Positions 22,720-33,985 of a stretch of 64,000 nt of DNA are shown piece after piece. The translations under genes and the position numbers were made by a program. How positions within the stretch are numbered: position 1 is the stretch's first letter; every line of letters starts with the position of its first letter. The stretch is taken from the NCBI RefSeq assembly GCF_007565055.1, contig NC_044563.1:100463489-100527488 (forward strand), read 5' to 3'. The notes under the pieces were generated by a model. The model did no database searches and was not told the origin of the DNA. It saw only the letters and a list, made by a program, of their open reading frames with translations. This stretch comes from Rhinopithecus roxellana (Eukaryota; Chordata; Mammalia; Primates; Cercopithecidae).

Positions 22720-23600
22720 AAAACAAATTCCATTTCCATTATAAGATTCTTTTCCAGAAAATAACCTGGGAAACTAAATAAATCGCTCACAGACTCCTGT
22801 GTTCTCCTTCATAAGGAATTTCCTTTTACAATGGAAAGGGCAGGAAGAGATGGACACTTAGACCAAAAAAAGGGGCTTTCTAATATTAGAATCTTAGATA
22901 TTGTAATAACTGCAGCAAATTTCTGGAAGGAAAATCCTTCTGTGCCTGTGCAAATGGCACTTACCTGATCTTCACGTAGACCAGTCCTCAAGCCTCATTA
23001 TTTCTTTTCAACCACTTTTATTCTACATCTTATTTCCGGGAGTTGATCATTTTATGTTTCCACTCCCTGGTAATTTTTTCAGAATCATTGCAGCATTAAT
23101 AAAACATTAGTATCCAATTTCTTGAAAGGTTATTAAATAGCATTAGTTTGGTTCTTTTTACAAATACAAACCTTGACTGAAGCCCCAAGTTCTTTGTTAA
23201 CATATGACTTCCCATGATAAACATGTCAGATGTTGTTCCAACCTATGCTGTTTCCTCTTTTAAGATCACAGTGACAAACTGACTATAAATCCAGGCTGGC
23301 AACACCCATGTCAAGTTGTTCTATTTGAAACTCAACTCTGTCACAAAATAGTATGTTGCCTGAATTGAATTTCTAAAAGATCAGGTCACAGAGATAGAGA
23401 CATATTCTTTTAAATTCACCTGTGAAAAGCATCTCTTGGAAGCCACTCCATTGTATTACCATAAGCTCAACAATGCACTACATCTTGCCATAACAATGAG
23501 ATAGCCTAAAATTGAAATATTTCACTCCTACATCCATTATCTCTCTCATTTCCACAACAGACTTCTGAGGAAGATGTTGCCTAACCTTTATTTATTTTAA
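22720..23600. other. Unassigned DNA
   Basis: No family or gene recognised; ordinary AT-rich text. Confidence 0.45.
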
Positions 23601-23604
23601 AATT

Positions 23605-24425
23605 TATGTTTTCCAGCTGTATTGAGATATAATTAACAAATAAAAATTGTATGCATTTAAGGTGTATAATGTGATGATTATATATATACATATTCACTAA
23701 TTTACAACATATGAAATTTGCTAAGAGAGTGAATCTTAAGTGTCTTCACTGCGCATGAACACAGACACACAAAATGGTAACTGGGTGGTGATAAATGTGT
23801 TAATTTGACTGTGATAATCATTTCACAGTATATATATATATAATTATATATAGAAATATAGAAATATATTTGCAATTTAAATATATAAATATTTGACTAT
23901 GATAATCATTTCATAGTATATATGTACAGTATAAATATATTGATATATAAATACATATTTTATATATAAATATATATTTTCATATAAATATATTTTATAT
24001 TATATATTTATATAAATTTTAATCTATTTTATGTATTTTATTTATATTTTATATTATATATTTATATACAACACATATAAATTATATCTAAATATATATT
24101 TATGTATATCTAATATATAATATTTAGATATAATTTAACATATATAATTTATATAACATATAATTTATGTATGTATATAAATATATGTGTAAAATACATA
24201 TTTATATACATACAATTAGACTTGTACTATAGATATAAATATATTTTATATGTTATAAATATATATAGCATATATATACTGTGAAGTGATTATCACAGTC
24301 AAATTAATACATTTATCAATACCCATAGTTACCATTTTGTGTGTGTGTTATGTGTGTGTTTGTGTATGTGTGCAGTGAAGACACTTAAGATCTACTCTCA
24401 GCAAATTTCATATGCTATAAATGAG
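23605..24425 (-). mobile_element. L1M 3' end carrying an AT-rich inverted repeat
   Basis: The right part (24425 down to 24268) and the left end (23700-23605: 'agctgtattgagatataatt', 'aaggtgtataatgtgatg') read as one antisense L1M 3' UTR, with landmarks 'gcaaatttcatatg' and 'gattatcacagtcaa'. Between them lies an inverted copy (23708-23842) of the right part and about 430 bp of almost pure A/T. The L1 is old and non-coding; the inverted duplication must have occurred after insertion or as it was copied. Confidence 0.72.
23708..24414. repeat. Palindromic AT-rich repeat (arms about 140 bp, AT-rich spacer)
   Basis: Left arm 23708-23842 and right arm 24268-24414 are reverse complements with scattered mismatches and a short TG-repeat length difference (24340-24372 against 23763-23771). 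Shared landmarks include atgaaatttgct, cttaagtgtcttcact, aaaatggtaact, gactgtgataatca. A third partial copy of the tip (tttgactatgataatcatttc) lies at 23892-23912. The spacer 23843-24267 is almost only A and T. Confidence 0.92.
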
Positions 24426-24514
24426 TGAAGTAGCCACGGCAAAGCAAGCTGAAGTGACAACTAAGAACTAGGACTTAAATTAACTTAAGTAGTCTGCAGC
24501 AAAAGACCCTGGTG

Positions 24515-24715
24515 GTGGAGAACACTGACACTGGGATCCGACAGAGTTACTTTTAAATCATGCCTCCATTATTTATTAACTGTCAGAAAACTGTCAAGTT
24601 TCTTAACAACTCTATGCTTTGGTTGAAATAGGGTTAATCATTGTACCTATTTAAAGGATTATAGGAGGATTCACTAAAACGTTATCTACGATATTATTAA
24701 TTATAATTATTAGTC
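24515..24715 (+). mobile_element. MIR SINE
   Basis: 'gagaacactgacactgggatcc', 'ttattaactgtcag', 'caagtttcttaacaactctatgc', 'ttgtacctatttaaaggattataggaggatt' are the MIR blocks in order. Confidence 0.85.
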
Positions 24716-24719
24716 CCCC

Positions 24720-25320
24720 TTTCTTAATTCTTTCCAGTTCATTTCATCTGCAAACAAATAGTCCTGCTGCAGAATGTAGCTTCAATCCAGCTGCTGGCAA
24801 GAGAGTATCTCTCCAGCTCCCAGGGTGCCTCATGCGAGTATTTTTATGGTTACTGCAGAACACATTAACAAGAAACAGTGCTGTTTTCCTCAGAAACTAC
24901 ATCTCAAAGTGAGAATGGTACTCGTTCTGCCTTAAGCTTAGATCAGTGTGGACACAGCTTCCAGTACTGATGATTGCAAAAGCGAGTATTGGATTCTCAC
25001 TGCCTGCTAAGGGAGATAGATTCCGTAAGTATGCAAGTCCTTCTGTTTAGTTCTTTTCCAAATTCTTATACATATCACCTTCCAAAGGAGTAAATCTTCA
25101 ACCACAGGCCATTGTGGTCTCTGTACTTGCAAAGAAAAAGAAACGAGTCTCCTTGATAAGGGTAGCCATGAGAAGCAAGAAGTCATGATAATGGAGCTGG
25201 CAGACAGCAGGGACCAGATCTGTAGCAGCATCTAGAGCAGTGGTGGGACTGGGAAGAGTGGGGATTGTGGAAGATCCCTAAGGCAGCCCTGAGGAAACCA
25301 TTTTTAAAGCACCTGCATCA
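24720..25320. other. Unassigned DNA
   Basis: No family recognised. A minus-strand 74-codon frame at 25007-25231 has no known features. Confidence 0.45.
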
Positions 25321-25324
25321 AGAT

Positions 25325-25376
25325 GGGGGGTGGGGATGGGGTTTGAGAGCTTGAAACGGGAGGGGGGATGGGGTGG
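25325..25376 (+). repeat. G-rich tract, possible G-quadruplex
   Basis: Six runs of three or more G within about 50 bases on the plus strand: G6, G4, G4, then after a 16-base gap G3, G6, G4. This fits a two-part G-quadruplex-forming sequence with one long loop. No promoter or gene start is evident beside it. Confidence 0.6.
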
Positions 25377-25384
25377 TGGTGAAG

Positions 25385-25750
25385 TGTTTTAGTTGTTCAG
25401 GCTGCTATAACAAAATGCCATAAACTGGCTGGCTTAGAAACAACAGAAATTTATTTCTCACAGAGAAATAAATAGAGGCTGGAAAGTCCAGACTCAAGAC
25501 ACTGGCAGATTTGGTGTCAGGTGAGGGCTCACTTTCTAGTTCTTAGATAATGCCCTCTCCCTGCATCCTTATATGGCAAAAGGGGTGAGGGATCTGTCTG
25601 GGGTCGCTTTTATAAGGGATCTAATCCCATTCATGAAAGTTCTTCCCTCATGCCATAATAATTTCTCCAAAATCCCACCTCCTAATACCACCTTCAGAGT
25701 TAGAATTTCCCCATATGAATTTTGAAAGGACACAGACATTGACTGTATAG
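25385..25750 (-). mobile_element. MaLR solitary LTR (MLT1/MST type)
   Basis: Antisense MaLR blocks in order: 'caggctgctataacaaaatgccataaactgg', 'agaaatttatttctcacag', 'ggtgagggctcactttct', 'ataagggatctaatcccattcatga', 'ccacctcctaatacc', 'atatgaattttgaaaggacacagacatt'. It starts TGTTTTAGT. The subfamily is uncertain. Non-coding. Confidence 0.82.
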
Positions 25751-25754
25751 TATA

Positions 25755-26965
25755 GACTGTCAAGATCTGAACACCCAAATAACACTTGTGCAGGAGTGGG
25801 TAGCTGCCTCTTAGCCTATGTATGGCTCCTGTCTCTAAAACAATCTCAAAAGTGTCTCAGGCTCACAGAGAAGTCCAAGGTTGGTAAGACTTCCAGGACC
25901 TTATGTGGGCTGTTTGAAAACCAGGAGGAATGTAGCAGGCTTGCCAAGGGATGAGCTGACTTTCCCCTAAGGAGGAGAGAACAGTTCTTTATTCTTTCTT
26001 TCTCCCACAGCAAAATGAAAGCATACCCAAGGCCATGGAGACCTGTTCTCTAGGACACCCTGACCTTTCCCATTCCATTTTAGGCTTAAGGGGCAGAATC
26101 TGCCATTTAAGCCATATATCTAGTTTGTGAAATTGTTTTGCATTCAAGTTCCTAGAAAATACCATGTAGTATACTTGTACTTTTTAAAAAGCTTCTCGTT
26201 TAAGATTTGATTAATGCAAATGTTTGAATATGAGGAAAAAATGATTTTGAAAGACAAAATTTAGAGGACAGTGTTCCTTTGTTTAATTATTTAATATTTT
26301 CTTCAATGACTTGTCAAGAAATATATGGAGAATCGGTTTTAATTCCTATTCATAATTCCATTTGTATTCAAAGTCAAAACTAAAAATAGCAAAAGCATTC
26401 TAGAAGATTTAATGTATTTAAGTTCAAGGAATGGTTTCATGTCAAATGCTGACTTTGGTGATAGTAAGGCTCTATTTATGTCAAAATAAATTTTAGAAGA
26501 ACAATGCCAGATTAAAAATTTGGTCAAAGTGAATAATTCAATTAAAAACAATCAAGGCTATCATTCTACTTTTTATAAATGGTAATGCAAGATAAGGAAC
26601 AAACTTTTAAAAAATCTCATGTTAATAAAGCCGTATCATTGCAGCTGAACATGTTGACAGCAAACCCCAAATGTCTCAGTTTGTCAGTTAGTTTTTGCTA
26701 AATTACACATTTTTCCAGAGTCATCACACACCAGCACCAGCATTCAGAATCAACAAGTGTTTCTAAGACCCTGTATGTGCTAGGAAATTTGTCAAGGAGG
26801 CGTACCTATTTTATCACATGTAATTCCCACCATAAATGTTTAGAATTGCCTTTATTCCCATTGTAACTTTTGAGTCACGTAACTTGGTACATGCCAATTA
26901 GCCTGTCTTAGACAAGGATTTGGTTTTGTTTTTCTTATCCCTCTGTGGATAAAATCCAAGGCAGA
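25755..26965. other. Unassigned DNA
   Basis: About 1.2 kb of AT-rich text with no recognised family or gene. Confidence 0.45.
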
Positions 26966-26971
26966 CATGAG

Positions 26972-27180
26972 CAGTAGTTCTCAACTTACAGTGATTTTTA
27001 CACCACAGGGTACATTTGGCATTGTCTGCAGACATTTTTATTGTCACAACAAGGAGGGTGCTACTAGTGTCTAACGGGTAGAGTCTAAGGATGCCGCTAA
27101 ATATCCCATGATGCACAGTGAAACACAATAGTTAATTATTCATTCGAAAATGTTAAGAGTGCCGAGGTTGAGAAACCTTG
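26972..27180 (+). mobile_element. MER20 (hAT-Charlie DNA transposon fossil)
   Basis: Full-length layout from CAGTAGTTCTCAAC to GAGAAACCTTG with the internal landmarks 'ggtacatttggcattgtctgcagacattttta', 'gggtgctactagtgtctaacgggtagag', 'gatgccgctaaatatccc', 'gtgccgaggttgag'. The ends are imperfect inverted repeats, as in hAT elements. The flanking eight bases, gacatgag and gacaaaaa, agree at five positions, as expected of an old, decayed target duplication. Confidence 0.93.
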
Positions 27181-27344
27181 GACAAAAATAATTGAATTGG
27201 GTAACTACATCACAAAAGATGAGTCTTAGATTAGCAGTAAACATGAATTCAAGTAAGTTGAATGAACAGAAGCATTTTAAAACTGGATATTAATTTTAAC
27301 TCATCTACTTTTTGGCATTCCAAAGGCTTTTATTTTTTAGTAGC

Positions 27345-27530
27345 AGTTAACACAGATTTTCATTTATTCATTATTTATTATACATTGGTGTGTGCCAAAT
27401 ATTACCCATGAAGACATAAAAATAAATAAGGCATGGCTGCTGTCCTTAGGAAGTTCAAACTCAATCAAGGGGAGGTTGACCGCAAATCCAATCATTTTTA
27501 TGTAATGTGTAAGTGCTCTGATAGTCATGT
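27345..27530 (-). mobile_element. L2 LINE fragment
   Basis: 'catttattcattatttattata', 'gtgccaaatattacccatgaag', 'ctgctgtccttaggaagttca', 'gtaagtgctctgatag' follow the antisense L2 3' end. Decayed. Confidence 0.6.
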
Positions 27531-28280
27531 AATGGAAGGGTCAAGGAACTCTGTCTGGGTCAGAGAGACTTTCAATTATGAAAATTAGAAATTTTGTTTG
27601 AATAGGAAGTTTGACTCCAGTTTCAGATTTATGGTATGCTGGTATGCTTGCAGAATCTCAGTCTACTGGGTTTTTAATATGCTTTGTCATTATGTACTTC
27701 TGGTATGCTTTTAAAAATCCCAGAATTAATTTCAAATTCACTTATATGGGCTTATGCTTTTACCAAGTATGAACAAAGTAAAAGATATTTTCTACAGTCT
27801 TTGGGAATGGAGTCACACATCTGAGTTAATAGACTTTTTCTGAGGAAAATGGCCACCCAAATGTCATTCACATAATGTGAGTTCTTAGAGTGTTACTAAT
27901 GCATCCACTATAGTCCCTTTTGATTGCAAATCAAGAGTCATGGTGAGTTTATTCAAATCTCTTCATTTCCTAAGCAATTTCCCATGTAGACAATTTTTTT
28001 TGTAACCTTTACTGTCTAAATAGCAACACTCAGAAGATAAATCAATATTTCTTCAGTGTCATTTGGAAATAAAGATGTGTTGAGTAAACTGATGGACAGT
28101 TCACAGATACCTGTAACATGGGACAGATACTATGCCAGGTCCTGGGGCTACAGAGACAATTAAAGGGGAGAGACAAGTGAGGAAATGAATACGATCGTTT
28201 TGCTGTGTGCAGTTCCCATCACTTCTATCTACTCAATCATCCATCATGTTGATTCTGCTCACTACATTTTGAATCTGTGC
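27531..28280. other. Unassigned DNA
   Basis: A local repeat of 'tggtatgctggtatgcttgcag' type occurs at 27633-27655, with tggtatgctttt again at 27702. A part near 28085-28160 (gataccatgccaggtcctggggctacagag) recalls an L2 or MIR tail. Otherwise nothing is recognised. Confidence 0.4.
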
Positions 28281-28284
28281 ATAT

Positions 28285-28480
28285 CTCTCAGTTACAGTCA
28301 CCAGTCAAAGCCACCAACATCCTTCTTTGGCGTCTTGTAATAGCCTCTTAACTGGTCTCCCAACATTCTCTCTGGCTACAGAGTAAAGAATGGCATGGCT
28401 GGAGGGTAGGAGTGATCTCTTACAATTCAGTTTTGATCTCTTCCCTCCTCTGTTTAAATATTTTAATTGCTTTGTTGGTC
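28285..28480 (+). mobile_element. L2 LINE fragment
   Basis: 'tcaaagccaccaacatcc', 'cgtcttgtaatagcctcttaactggtctccc' and 'tttaaatattttaattgctttg' fit the sense L2 ORF2/3' region, the same part seen at 32100-32350. Confidence 0.7.
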
Positions 28481-28679
28481 TTTTATGAGGAATTAACTCT
28501 TAGAAAACTGAAAAAGATCTATGGCCTTACAGGAAATAGAGAAGTTATCAAAATGACCTAACAAGCAATAGATAATTTGTATTTCTTTAGGAGTCCATTA
28601 ATCTCAGTGAGCTATTCAGATCTTTTGGCACATTTTGTAAGCTACTCTTACTAATTCCTGATAAAATGCACTTTATTTT

Positions 28680-29290
28680 TTACTGTTCATTTTTTGTCCT
28701 TGGGCCTTTTTCCTTTTTTCTTAATTAAATTAGCTAGTATCTTATCTATTTCGTGTACCTTTAAAGCATATCACACATATATTAGTGATCCCACTGCTTT
28801 TTTCTTTTGTAACAATTTCTAATTTGTTATCATTTCCTTTCTTTTTATAGCTTAGATTCATTTTGTGGTCCTTTTCTGACTTCTTGAGTTGAATACTTAC
28901 TAAAAATTATACAAACACTCAAATTCAAGCTATGAATTTCTTTTGTCATAGATTTAGTCATATTTATTTTTTTTAGTATTTTTATATATAGTAAATTCAA
29001 TATTAGTATCTTCTAGACATTCTAAATTTTGTTTTTTATCTTTGAAGATATCTGAATTTAGGAGATTTTTGAAAAAATTTGAAGTAATGGTTTTTTTTGT
29101 TTTTGTTCTTTTCATTGGAATTATTTTCTGATTATATTGCATGTTGGTCAGATAATTTCTAATTTGGTAAATTTATAGAATTTTTGCTGACTTAAACTTT
29201 GGTCGGTTTTTATAAACTGTTCCATAATTATTTAACCATCAACCTGATTAAAAGAAGGTCTATTCTGCTAAAAGACTTTAAATCATGCTG
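28680..29290 (-). mobile_element. Ancient L1M ORF2 fragment
   Basis: Antisense text with the order of the L1M ORF2 5' part: 'cttagattcattttg', 'caagctatgaatttc', 'gatatctgaatttagg', 'gcatgttggtcagataatttc'. Heavily mutated, so the assignment rests on order and general similarity. Confidence 0.5.
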
Positions 29291-29585
29291 ATGCAGAGGA
29301 TCTGTAGTCATTGTAAGGTTATGAGAGGATTGTAAAAATGATTGATATCTTAGAAAAAGATTCAGGGCTTAAAATCCCTAAGTAGAACAATTTCAGACAA
29401 GATCAAGTTCTAATGTATAACTATGGGAGTGGTTAGTGACAGACAAAATGATGAGAAGCGAAATGTATAAGCCTCAAGCAGTAATGGAATTAAGCCATGA
29501 AAGCATCATTGAGAATTAGAAGGATGGGGCTTCACCTTCTGACCTTCTCTTATGTAAAATGAAAGAGAATAAGCAACTCTCATAG

Positions 29586-29923
29586 AAGTACCTTCAGAAG
29601 GCCGGGCGCGGTGGCTCAAGCCTGTAATCCCAGCACTTTGGGAGGCCAAGACGGGCGGATCACGAGGTCAGGAGATCGAGACCATCCTGGCTAACACGGT
29701 GAAACCCCGTCTCTACTAAAAAAAAATACAAAAAAGCTAGCCGGGCGAGGTGGCGGGCGCCTGTAGTCCCAGCTACTCGGGAGGCTGAGGCAGGAGAATG
29801 GCATAAACCCGGGAGGCGGAGCTTGCAGTGAGCTGAGATCCGGCCACTGCACTCCAGCCCGGGCGACAGAGAAAGACTCCGTCTCAAAAAAAAAAAAAAA
29901 AAAAAAAAAAAGTACCTTCAGAA
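29586..29923 (+). mobile_element. Young full-length AluY (Old World monkey AluYR-like) with its target duplication
   Basis: Complete Alu body from ggccgggcg at 29600 to a 26-base A tail ending at 29910, flanked by a perfect 14-bp target duplication aagtaccttcagaa (29586-29599 and 29910-29923). Most CpG sites are intact, so the copy is young. Bases ctcaagcct (29617-29625), ataaaccc (29801-29810) and gatccggcc (29837-29845) differ from human AluY and agree with the AluYR lineage of Old World monkeys. The pol III A box (tggctcaagcc) and B box (ggatcacgaggtcaggag region) are present, so it could be transcribed. It carries no protein. Confidence 0.97.
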
Positions 29924-29924
29924 G

Positions 29925-30755
29925 AAGTTGTATCTTCTAGAACAGCTATGATTTAGTTAGGTCTAGGGAAAGCTCTTTGAAAAGAGGAAATATACATATA
30001 ATAGGATTGGCCCTATATCCATGTTTGGTCAGAACAGAACCAGTTCATAGTCTGTTGCCTGGCTTAAGTGTTAATATTTCTTTCACTCATTAAATGTCTT
30101 AGTTTGGAAGATAAATTATATGGTCACCCTAGATAAAAAAGATATAATGTTTTTGAAATCCATGCAAAATGATAAAGAGCTCCATGTAAATGTTGGGAAG
30201 AGAAAAGAGATGGAAGTAATGATCAAGGGATAACAAGGCACCAAATGGTTTAGAAACAAGAATTTCCCTTGTCTCTGACTTTAAAGAGAAAATTAAAGCC
30301 AGCTAATGGTAACTCCTGATATACTCTCCCACCAAACTCACATAGTTATGGAGTCCACGCAGTATTCTTTATTATTTGTCTGTTAAATAAGACATATTGT
30401 CTTCCTGCCTAAGGTTGAACTCTCTGTCTGTACTCTTGCACATCCTTTCACTTCCATAGGTGACTGACTTTCCTGCTTTACCAGTCCCTTGCCTCTTTCA
30501 ATTTATGGCCAATCAGGATTTAATTATGCTTAAATGTCTCTCCTAAGAATAATAAATTCTCTCCAAAATAATAAACTTCCAGCTGCTATAATGTGGTTTT
30601 CTATATCTATTATCACTTCTTCATCTTTCATTCATGCTTAAAGCCTCTGTAAGCTGGCCTCAGCTCCTCAACTTCATTGAGACTGGTTTTCAAGTTCACC
30701 AATGATGTTCAAAGTCACTTTTCCGTGCAAATATTTCCTTAACTTTAAGTGCTAC
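29925..30755. other. Unassigned DNA
   Basis: No family or gene recognised. Confidence 0.45.
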
Positions 30756-30759
30756 CACC

Positions 30760-31530
30760 TCTTCCCCCATCCTGAAACTGATGTGGATAGGAGGCAGGGA
30801 AATACTAGGCAGAAAAGGGTGGGTTCCTGGTGAAGCCCCACCCTCAAGCCTGGATCCACGGCCCAAAGTGAGAACATGCATTCCTGTTTTCCTGCTCAAA
30901 TGTTGCTTTTTGGCCTGCCCCACCCTCCATTGTGTACCCCCAAAAACCTGAGGCTCGACTGGCAGAGGGACAGCAAAGTGGCTGAGTGGCAGAGTGGAGC
31001 AGCAGAGAAAGAAAGAAAAGAAACAGTCACCAGAGGTCAAAGAGAAGCAGCTTGACTTCAGAGGGATGGCTTAATGGCAGGACTTTGGAGAAGACTTCGG
31101 CCAGGGATGCCCAAACTCCAGGAGAAGACCACCCTCCTGCTGTATCCCCTTTCCAGTTCCCCATCCCACTGAGAGCCACTTCCATTGCTCAATAAATTCC
31201 TCCACATTCACCACCCTTCGATTCATTCATGCAACCTACTTGTTCCTGGATGCCAGACAACAACTCAGGTACCAAGAGGGTGGGTGCAAAAGGTTGTTAC
31301 CCTGACCCTTCACTGAGCTGTTAAACATTTAAGCAAAGCTAAAAGAGCACACTGTAACATATGCCCTCTTGGGCTCCAGGGGTCATGAGTACTCCCCTAG
31401 ATGCTGCCACAGGCCTCACAGGGTTCTATTCCTGCTGGTGTCCAGAAGCACCTGTCCAAGCCCCTGTACCTGCTCACCTGCATGTTCCCCTTCCTGTGAG
31501 GTGTTGAGAGCTGTGGGCTGAATAAATAAG
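30760..31530 (+). mobile_element. Probable ERV1-type solitary LTR
   Basis: The block 'cattgctcaataaattcctcc' at about 31181-31201 is the polyadenylation-signal region found in many primate gammaretrovirus-like LTRs, followed by 'cacccttcgattcattcatg', 'cttgttcctggatgcc' and 'aactcaggtaccaagagggtggg'. The part before is GC-richer and holds the U3-like 'gctgagtggcagagtgg'. I cannot name the family, and no gag, pol or env follows. Short frames on both strands (30696-31195) are chance frames in this GC-richer patch. Confidence 0.5.
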
Positions 31531-31689
31531 CCAACCCCAAGGGATCTACCCCATCTCCAAACCATCTCTTCTTTTGATAACAACACATTCCCTAATGTTC
31601 TTCTTAGCTCTCTCTGAACCCTTGTTAGAGTCTCCTTTTTGGCTTCATTTTTACTATTCACCCTTTCAATGCTGATATTCATTAGGTTC

Positions 31690-32399
31690 TGTCAAAGTTC
31701 CTCTTATTTTCTCACTCTTCCTGATAAGTCTTATCCGTTCCTTTTTAAATTTAATTTAATTTATTTTATTTTTTTTACTATTTTGTGTTAGCTAAGGTCT
31801 CCAAAGTCTCTATCTCCTACCCAAATCCTGCTCTTTCCTCCTGAAGTTCAGATCAGTATATACAGCTGCTTACTAAATATCTCCAGTTGACTCTCCCACA
31901 AAACCTCAGGTCAGCCTGTTTAAAATCATATCTTGTGCTCTAACATTCTATTCCCCTATGGTCCTCATCTAGGTTAACAGTACTCAGTTGCTCAAGCTGG
32001 AAGTATGGGTGTTATCGTGTCCACTCTCCCTTCCCTTTGCTCTGATATCTACCTAACTCCAAAGGACTTTTCGTATTTTTTATGTCAAAATTTATCTACT
32101 TTTCTCCATTTACATAGACACTACTACACCTTCTAACTGGTCTGCCTCCTATCTCAATTTCCAAACTCTTCCCCTACCTGCCAAGTGTACACACAGAGAC
32201 ATATTCACCTACAACCCATTCTCCATATTGTACCAAGCAATCTCCATAAATTGTGAATATGATCAGAGCACCCTCTTTCTAAAAAAAAAAAAAAAAAAAA
32301 AAAAAATTCAATGTCTTCTCATTGCCTTGAGGAAAACTTCAAATTCTTACAACTAACTTCTTGCAGTGTCTCCATTTGGTGGGGTATAACCTTGAAATT

Positions 32400-32420
<21 letters not shown>
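31690..32420 (+). mobile_element. Long L2 LINE fragment
   Basis: Sense L2 blocks in order over about 700 bp: 'tctctatctcctacccaaatcc', 'ctgcttactaaatatctccagttg', 'cagtactcagttgctcaagctgg', 'tctacctaactccaaaggac', 'acttttctccatttacatagacactactac', 'ctaactggtctgcctcc', 'cttctcattgccttgagg'. The order matches the L2 ORF2 3' half. A run of about 26 A splits it at 32281-32306. Ancient and non-coding. Confidence 0.82.
32281..32306 (+). repeat. Poly-A run in an L2
   Basis: About 26 A in a row where the L2 text has a short A run after 'ctttcta'. Probably slippage with loss of neighbouring L2 bases. Confidence 0.95.
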
Positions 32421-32434
<14 letters not shown>

Positions 32435-32440
32435 TTTTTC
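32399..32440 (+). repeat. (ATTT)n microsatellite
   Basis: About ten perfect TTTA units. The Ile-Tyr-Leu-Phe repeats in a short frame across it are a product of the repeat. Confidence 0.97.
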
Positions 32441-33785
32441 TCCATTCACTCCTAATGGTCAGTATTGGCTCTCCTTTCCTTGCTTAGAAGCAGGATTCTT
32501 CATGACATTTTGGGCAGATTTCTTAACACCTGAGTCATTTTTGTCTATTAAAAGTCCATTAAGTTTAAAAGGCTGGTTTCCTATTAAGGGTCGATCTAAT
32601 CTCCTTCACTCTTCCTTTTGTAAGTCAAGTGTATGGGGTTGGGGGAGAGAGCCGTATTCTTGAGCTCTCTGCTTGGGTGAAGCTGCAGGATGTAGGACAT
32701 GCATCTGGAATACTTTATTCTTCTCTCTCTTCAAAGTTCTAACTCCTAGGCTATGCCAGGACAGGGAAGGGGCAGGCAACATCTGTTTCTCCCTAAACTG
32801 TGCTAGTGGTTCTTCCAGTCCTTTCTCTGTTGGTTGTTGCTGATTCTCTGGCCAGTGCTGACTGACCCTCTAAGCTCTTGGTGTGTCAGGCACTCAAATG
32901 CTGATTCTTCTATTGGGGTTAGGGGAAACTTACGTAGATTCTTTGGAGGGTCTTCTTGGGTGGAGAAGTGCAGGCATTATTGCCGTTCCCTGATGTGAGA
33001 GATCCAGCTCCGCATTGACCTCTTCTAACCCTGTTCAGCAACCACTCCTAGTGATTTCTACTCAGCAACTTCTCCCTGCTGGATTTTCTTGCTAGACAGC
33101 CTTGAAAGAAGGCTGGACAATGTACAAAATATTGCCATATAAAATAGTTGGATGCAGGGCACTCTGTCATAGCCTCTTTCTCTTATATCTTCCTCCAATT
33201 CATTCTGTCCTATGTGGGTGGGAGCAGGGGAGCTCCACAATTTGGCCACTTAAACAGGTATCTAGCTAGGGGCTATACATATTACTCCCTCTGCAAATCA
33301 TCTGAGTGACTCTATTCAACTTTCAAGTCTAATTTGCCATGTCACTTTTTCCACACTATGTTCCTGAAATTCTGTATTTATCCATTGTGGCCCATTTAAC
33401 TGCATAAAGTACAAAGACAACCTTCAGAGGAATCTCTTTCACAGAGAGCAGTCAGAGGCACAGAGGTGGCCTGATTCCTCTTATGTTTTACTTCCTGATT
33501 TCAGGGGAGCCAGCTCTGCTCTCTGACTCAAGCCCTTCTCCCCTTTTTACCTGAAGTTCTATGACATCAACACCCACTTTCACAGGCATTCCAGCTTCAT
33601 CATTTTTCCCAGTTAACACTTTAGAAAACGAAAACCGGTGACCCTTTTTTGGGTATGAGAGGAGCCAAAAGTTGTAGAACACAAAGTTCTAAGTACCCTT
33701 TTGGGACAGGAGAAAAAAAGCATCCCTCATTTTTATAATGTTTTAGTTGATTAAAAATGCATAATTAATATATTAATTGGGAATT
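32441..33785. other. Unassigned DNA
   Basis: About 1.3 kb with no recognised family and no gene. Base composition is less AT-rich than the neighbouring LINE block. Confidence 0.45.
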
Positions 33786-33985
33786 TATTCCACATTACTT
33801 TTTTTATTTTTAATTGACACGTAATAGTTGTACATATTACAGAGTGATATTTTGATACTTGTATGCAATTCGTAATGATCAAATCAAGGTTATTAGCATT
33901 AAGGTATAATTACAATTTCTTTGTGTTGGGAAAATTCAAAATCTTCATTTCTGTTTTCATGAAAATATGCAATAAGTTGTTCACT

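Noticed and set aside
29660..29887. 75-codon minus-strand frame
   Set aside because: Antisense translation of the AluY; a familiar Alu artefact.
32361..32663. 100-codon plus-strand frame with IYLF repeats
   Set aside because: Created by the (ATTT)n microsatellite at 32399-32440.
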